Positions 37,315 through 41,030 of a stretch of 41,030 bases of DNA are shown here, in pieces. Location of the stretch: NCBI GenBank assembly GCA_902386135.1, contig CABMIB010000026.1, positions 1-41,030 of the forward strand, read 5' to 3'. The first letter of the stretch is position 1. Every line of letters begins with the position of its first letter. The translations under genes were made by a program, and so were the position numbers. The notes under the pieces are model-generated. The model made no database searches. It had not been told where the DNA came from and saw nothing but the letters and a program-made list of their open reading frames with translations. This stretch comes from an uncultured archaeon (GTDB taxonomy: Archaea; Halobacteriota; Methanosarcinia; Methanosarcinales; Methanoperedenaceae).

Positions 37315-38016
37315 TTATAGGTTTTTTACCCTTTTCAGTTCGTTTATTTTTTCTTTCATCCGCTCATTATCTATCCTTAATACTATGAGCGATGCTACAA
37401 GCAGGAAAAAAGCTGCGAAGTTCACCAATAAAGTGATTATCAGCGGACTGTGTGTAGAATAATTCAGTTGAGCGACAGGATGCATCGTGGCCCTGTTCCA
37501 AAGCCTTATGGACATATAACTGAGCGGTACTCCGACGAACCCCACTATTCCGAATACGGCCGACAATCTGGCTCTTTTCTCAGGTTCCTCTACGGCCTGT
37601 CGTATCATAAGATAAGCAAGGTATATCAAAAACAGGACAAGCGATGTATTGAGCCTTACATCCCACGTCACCCAGTATGCCCCCCAGGCTGATTTTGCCC
37701 ATATCGACCCGCTGGCAAGTGTCAGGAAGGCAAAGATAACGCCAACCTCGGCAGCGGAGAGCGCTGTTATATCCCATTTCTGCTGTTTGCCCCTGAGGTA
37801 TAAGACGCTTGAGATGAACACCACAGCAAAAGCAAGATATGATGATATTGCAATCGGGAGGTGGAAATAGAATATTTTAAAATTTGCCGGGTCTCCCGGG
37901 GCATTTTTTACGCTTACCGGTATGGGGGAATAATCCGAAAACACCGCATATATGGAGATTATCATCAGCACCGCGGTTAATGCAAAAAGTATCTTTTTTA
38001 ACATATCTTTCTTCAC
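37315..38016 (-). CDS. ccmC: Heme exporter protein CcmC
   Basis: 233 residues with six hydrophobic helices. The Trp-rich periplasmic loop WAKSAWGAYWVTWDVRLNTS carries the WGxxWxWD-like heme-handling motif, flanked by His residues (FYFHLPIAIS and AQLNYSTHSPL). It presents heme to the cytochrome c maturation chaperone. With ccmB and ccmA on the same strand it makes a Ccm set, a sign of c-type cytochromes, which are unusual in most archaea but present in Methanosarcinales relatives. Confidence 0.92.
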   Translation of the reverse strand: MKKDMLKKILFALTAVLMIISIYAVFSDYSPIPVSVKNAPGDPANFKIFYFHLPIAISSYLAFAVVFISSVLYLRGKQQKWDITALSAAEVGVIFAFLTLASGSIWAKSAWGAYWVTWDVRLNTSLVLFLIYLAYLMIRQAVEEPEKRARLSAVFGIVGFVGVPLSYMSIRLWNRATMHPVAQLNYSTHSPLIITLLVNFAAFFLLVASLIVLRIDNERMKEKINELKRVKNL

Positions 38017-38073
38017 TTTACATTAGTTGTAATTATCTTCTTTATAACAGCAATCTTTATAATGATATTGGTT

Positions 38074-38763
38074 TCAGTCCTCGATCGTGTATTCGAACAC
38101 CAGTTGCGCTACGACGAAAAAAATGACATCATAGACAGCGAGTATTTGAAGTTCGCCTGCTATATCGGAGATTTGACCCGATGCAAGCATCGTCCCTGTT
38201 GCGGTCACGGCTGAGAGTATCACGGGGAGCAGTACAGGGAACAGGATTACAGGAAGCAGAATCTCACGCGTCCTTGTGTTCACAGCCAGCGCCGAGAGAA
38301 GCGTGCCCACAAAGATAAATCCGAAAGTCCCCAGCACCACGACCAGCAGCATGCCGGTGATATTTTTAATATCATAGCTGAAAAGCACGGCAAAAACCGG
38401 TATAGTTATGATTTCCATCAGGAACATCAGTACGGCATTGGAGATCACTTTCCCGTTGTATATATCGCTCCTGTCCACAGGGCAAAGCTTCAGACCTTCA
38501 AGGCAGCCTTCCTCTTTTTCGCCTGCAAACGACCTTGAAAGTCCGAGCATCCCTGCGAAAGTAAATGCTATCCATAGTATTCCGGGAGCGAGCAGGTCGA
38601 CGATCTTTTTATTTATGCCCTGAACGAATATCGATGCCTCGTTCCCGAACGCGAAGCTGAATATAACTATCACAAGAAGCGCAAAAATCATCATGGAATT
38701 GAGCATCTGCTTTGTGCGGAACTCTGCTCTCAGGTCTTTGCCTGCTATTTCAAGGAACTTCAT
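38074..38763 (-). CDS. ccmB: Heme exporter protein CcmB
   Basis: 229 residues from the ATG at 38763, which overlaps the ccmA stop by 4 bp; an upstream extension falls inside ccmA. MKFLEIAGKDLRAEFRTKQML is followed by about six membrane helices (MMIFALLVIVIFSFAFG, LLAPGILWIAFTFAGMLGLS, ILLPVILFPVLLPVIL) and the EEGCLEGLKLCPVDRSDIYNGK loop that contacts the ATPase. It forms the permease half of the CcmAB transporter. Confidence 0.92.
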   Translation of the reverse strand: MKFLEIAGKDLRAEFRTKQMLNSMMIFALLVIVIFSFAFGNEASIFVQGINKKIVDLLAPGILWIAFTFAGMLGLSRSFAGEKEEGCLEGLKLCPVDRSDIYNGKVISNAVLMFLMEIITIPVFAVLFSYDIKNITGMLLVVVLGTFGFIFVGTLLSALAVNTRTREILLPVILFPVLLPVILSAVTATGTMLASGQISDIAGELQILAVYDVIFFVVAQLVFEYTIED

Positions 38764-39467
38764 GTGCGCTCCACTACATGTTTCTCGTATATCGCCCTGC
38801 ACTGCACCAGGTCGCGGATTTCGGTCTCGCTCATCTCGTGAGCTATGCTGCCGTTTGTCAGGATGATAGCCCTGTCGCACATTGCAATGCCCCGCTCTAT
38901 GTCGTGGGAGATGAGTACACGGGTCTTGTCGTGCGCGTTCGTGCTGGAAAGTATCCTGTCAAAAGTGGCGCTTGCATGCTGGTCCAGGCCGGTGTAAGGC
39001 TCATCGAGCAAAAGTATGGGCGGGTCGTGGATCAACGCACGCGCTATCGAGAGACGCTGTTTCATTCCCCTGGAGAATGTCCTCACGCGGTCGTTCATCC
39101 TGTAGCCCAATCCCACCTGTTTTATCAGTTCGTCTATCCGGGCCTCAAGGTTCTTTGTATTGTACATCCTTCCGAAGAACAGCAGGTTCTCGGCAGCGGT
39201 CAGTTCATGGTACAGGTATGTCTCGTGGGAGATCACGCCGATTTTCTTCCTGATCTCGATTGGATTGTCCTTGATATCCATACCATCTATAGTGACCCTG
39301 CCTGCCGTGGGGCTTACAAGGGTGGAGATTATTTTGATAAGAGTAGTTTTTCCTGCCCCGTTGGGACCGAATATGGTCAGGAACTCGCCCTGCTCGATCT
39401 TGAGATTGATGTTCCGGAGAACTATATTGGTGCCGAATGCTTTTGAGAGGTTTTCAATGGAGATTAT
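38760..39467 (-). CDS. ccmA: Heme exporter ATPase CcmA with apparent AUA start
   Basis: 235 residues if it starts at ATA 39467-39465. The residues after it, ISIENLSKAFG, are family-like and lead to Walker A GPNGAGKTT (34-42), signature FSRGMKQR (about 131-138) and Walker B ILLLDEP (about 151-157). AGGTGA lies 7 bases upstream. Between the in-frame TGA upstream and the ATG at 39281 there is no ATG, GTG or TTG in frame, and that ATG would remove Walker A. ATC at 39464 and ATT further on are other candidate starts. It drives the heme transporter with CcmB. Confidence 0.85.
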   Translation of the reverse strand: MISIENLSKAFGTNIVLRNINLKIEQGEFLTIFGPNGAGKTTLIKIISTLVSPTAGRVTIDGMDIKDNPIEIRKKIGVISHETYLYHELTAAENLLFFGRMYNTKNLEARIDELIKQVGLGYRMNDRVRTFSRGMKQRLSIARALIHDPPILLLDEPYTGLDQHASATFDRILSSTNAHDKTRVLISHDIERGIAMCDRAIILTNGSIAHEMSETEIRDLVQCRAIYEKHVVERT

Positions 39468-39588
39468 ATGGAGTTCACCTGCTTTTTGTTTAAATAGGGC
39501 TACTCAAGTTTATATTTTTCTCTTCGAAATCATCTCAGGTGAGAAAGTTTTAACCTACAGTCTCAGTTAACTCATCGGGATTTTAGAA

Positions 39589-39662
39589 AGCCGCCGGAGG
39601 GGTTTGAACCCTCGATCTGCTGATTACGAATCAGCCGCTTTACCGGGCTAAGCCACGGCGGC
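39589..39662 (-). tRNA. tRNA-Thr (CGU)
   Basis: Acceptor GCCGCCG pairs with CGGCGGC, discriminator U. Anticodon stem GCTGA/TCAGC with loop TTCGTAA gives CGU. T arm GAGGGTTCAAACCCCTC. 74 nt, no intron. AACTATATAG near 39696 is a plausible TATA box upstream. Confidence 0.92.
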
Positions 39663-39752
39663 ATGGGAAAAAGTGTATAACGGTATTTTTGTCTATATAG
39701 TTTACCATTTTAACAGGATAATATTTTAAGTATAAAAAACAATTAAAAGAAT

Positions 39753-40508
39753 ATGCTGGATATTTTGAAGATATTATTCTGCACTCCGTTCCTGATTTAC
39801 TCATGTTATTCGGATATCAAAACGCGCCGCGTTACGAATAAACTCTGGTTGATAATGTTGGCCGGCAGCAGTTTTTTAGTACTTAATGACATTTACTGGA
39901 TAGGGTTTACATATATCCCCCGTTTATTAATCTCAGCAGGACTGATATTCGTTTTTGTCTATATTATTTTTCAACTGGGCACATTCGGAGGCGCTGATGC
40001 TAAATCGCTTATCGTGCTGTCGATAATCCTCCCCGCTTATCCAGAATTTAATGTTTTAGGGGTTAATTTCCCACTGAATAAGCCTTTGATTGATCTTTTT
40101 GCATTTGGCGTATTTGGAAATGCTGTCCTGCTGACAATTATCGTTCCTGTCGGGTTAGCTATATACAACCTGGCTAAGATGGGATTGCATATCGATAAAC
40201 CTGCATATATTTTCATAGGTTATAAAGCTAAAATCAAAGAGCTTGCAGGCAGGCATATCAAGTTGATTGAGAATTTTGAAGAGACAGACGGCACTGTTAG
40301 ACAGCATTTTAAACGGGGCGGCGTGGAGATTGATGATAAAGTAATTTCAAAGCTCCAAGCTCTTTCTAAAAAAGGTTTGATTAAAGAGGAGGTCTGGGTT
40401 ACTCCAGGACTGCCATTTATGATCTCAATAACTTTAGGGTTTTTCGTAGCTGTACTTTACGGAGATTTGATATTCGAATTAACAAAATATATTCTCATCA
40501 GAACTTGA
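39753..40508 (+). CDS. Archaeal prepilin peptidase (A24-type)
   Basis: 251 residues with N-terminal CYSDIKTRRVTNKLW (catalytic Asp21) and the GxGD-like GGADAKSLIVLS (Asp82), the two aspartates of this family. Five or six membrane helices are visible, with a long polar insert (about 150-210) before the last helix. It would cleave leader peptides of archaeal type IV pilins or archaellins. The insert is longer than in FlaK/EppA types. It is alone, next to the rRNA operon. Confidence 0.84.
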   Translation: MLDILKILFCTPFLIYSCYSDIKTRRVTNKLWLIMLAGSSFLVLNDIYWIGFTYIPRLLISAGLIFVFVYIIFQLGTFGGADAKSLIVLSIILPAYPEFNVLGVNFPLNKPLIDLFAFGVFGNAVLLTIIVPVGLAIYNLAKMGLHIDKPAYIFIGYKAKIKELAGRHIKLIENFEETDGTVRQHFKRGGVEIDDKVISKLQALSKKGLIKEEVWVTPGLPFMISITLGFFVAVLYGDLIFELTKYILIRT

Positions 40509-40540
40509 ACATTCTTAAAAAAGTTAAAGTAATAAGTGAG

Positions 40541-40661
40541 CATAGCAGCTTTCTGCAGTTCCCTAGAGTTCGCACATCATAGTACAATGCAGAACGTAGA
40601 CGGGCTTAACTGCTGTGTTCGAAATGGGTACAGGTGTTTCCCCGCCGCTTTGACCGCTATA
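40541..40661 (-). rRNA. rrf: 5S rRNA
   Basis: On the minus strand the sequence contains GCGGCGGGGAAACACC, CCCATTTCGAACACAGCAGT and AACTCTAGGGAACTGC, with ends ATAGCGGTC and GCTGCTAT pairing. These are the universal 5S helices and loop. Ends are accurate to a few bases. It follows 23S in the usual operon order. Confidence 0.93.
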
Positions 40662-40711
40662 CTCTCTTATGACGGTAATTGGCGTCGTGCCCGCCGCAAT
40701 ATAAACATACA

Positions 40712-40728
40712 TATGCCCTGCAGGCATA
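40712..40728. repeat. TATGCC/GGCATA palindrome in the 23S-5S spacer
   Basis: TATGCC (40712-40717), spacer CTGCA, GGCATA (40723-40728). It resembles the hairpin TATGCC-TGCA-GGCATA at 22414-22429 in the rps12 leader, with one extra base. The spacer, about 140 bp, holds nothing else I recognise. Confidence 0.5.
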
Positions 40729-40804
40729 CATAGATTATGGCGAGCCAACGCTTTTCCATGTATCATACACAATCTGAATATCGCCCGAATGTAGCAAAAC
40801 AAAA

Positions 40805-41030
40805 TCTAGCGCGGACGTTAGTAGTCGGCGGGCTGAACACCTCGTCACCTTGGTGCTTACACCCCGACTCTATCAAACTCGTCTTTTACGAGAGTCCTAA
40901 GAGGTCTCTTTTTAGGTGAGGTTTCAAGCTTAGATGCTTTCAGCTTTAATCCTTTAGTGCGTAGCTGCCCTGCGTTGCCTTGCCAGACAACAGGTCCACC
41001 AGTGGCACCGTTGCACAGTTCCTCTCGTAC
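40805..41030 (-). rRNA. rrl: 23S rRNA, 3' end (partial)
   Basis: From the right edge on the minus strand: the sarcin-ricin flank GTACGAGAGGAAC, GCAACGGTGCCACTGG, AGCTGAAAGCATCTAAGCTTG, and AGCCCGCCGACTACTAACG. This is the last about 220 nt of 23S rRNA. The exact 3' end is uncertain by some 10 bases; the gene continues beyond the window. Confidence 0.93.

Overview
The window is a piece of an archaeal chromosome. It carries split RNA polymerase genes (rpoB'' and rpoB', rpoA' and rpoA''), rpoH, transcription factor E, NAC, S3Ae, L30e, aTrm56 and a tRNA-Lys with a bulge-helix-bulge intron. The methanogenesis marker mtxX, a DUF2551 gene, 6-phospho-3-hexuloisomerase and cytochrome c maturation genes ccmA/B/C together suggest a methane-cycling Methanosarcinales member. 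My best guess is an ANME-2d / Methanoperedens-like organism; this is inference, because no single gene here proves it.

Layout. Bases 1-7800 are an AT-rich accessory stretch. It holds a class III nucleotidyl cyclase-like gene coupled to a truncated upstream gene, a RelE-type toxin-antitoxin pair, a GxxExxY protein, a GT-C membrane glycosyltransferase, a cupredoxin remnant, a secreted G1 (eqolisin-like) peptidase, small zinc-ribbon proteins, a lipoprotein and a nucleoside deoxyribosyltransferase-like gene. Palindromic elements lie between them. Bases 7870-11500 hold a minus-strand housekeeping block (M50-like protease, Trm5-like methylase, MtxX, ProC, NAC, HesB/IscA). Bases 11600-12860 hold small membrane and zinc proteins, two of them very short, with a clear terminator and a palindrome on a TATA box. 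Bases 13180-17432 hold DUF2551 and a tightly overlapping minus-strand operon (aCPSF2-like nuclease, aTrm56, ATP-grasp, TFE, HD protein). Bases 17600-21180 hold an aminotransferase, a flavodoxin and two methyltransferases.

Bases 21240-30770 are the transcription/translation operon on the minus strand: tRNA-Lys, rpoH, rpoB'', rpoB', rpoA', rpoA'', rpl30e, nusA, rps12, rps7. It ends at a strong hairpin terminator after rps7, and the elongation factor genes that often follow are absent. A tandem 81-bp repeat with co-varying hairpins sits between nusA and rps12. Bases 30900-36570 hold tpiA, a KaiC-type ATPase, a divergent plus-strand cluster for purine/ribose salvage (phosphoribosyltransferase, MTA phosphorylase, hxlB, an unknown gene, an aminotransferase) and tRNA-Leu. 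Bases 36720-41030 hold rps3ae, ccmC/B/A, tRNA-Thr, a prepilin peptidase, 5S rRNA and the 3' end of 23S rRNA.

The most unusual items are two conserved genes (the aCPSF2-like nuclease and ccmA) whose family-consistent N-termini have no ATG, GTG or TTG start and seem to use AUU and AUA; the co-varying tandem repeat in front of rps12; a set of hairpins built from short iterated units; and a cyclase whose base-selecting residue is atypical.
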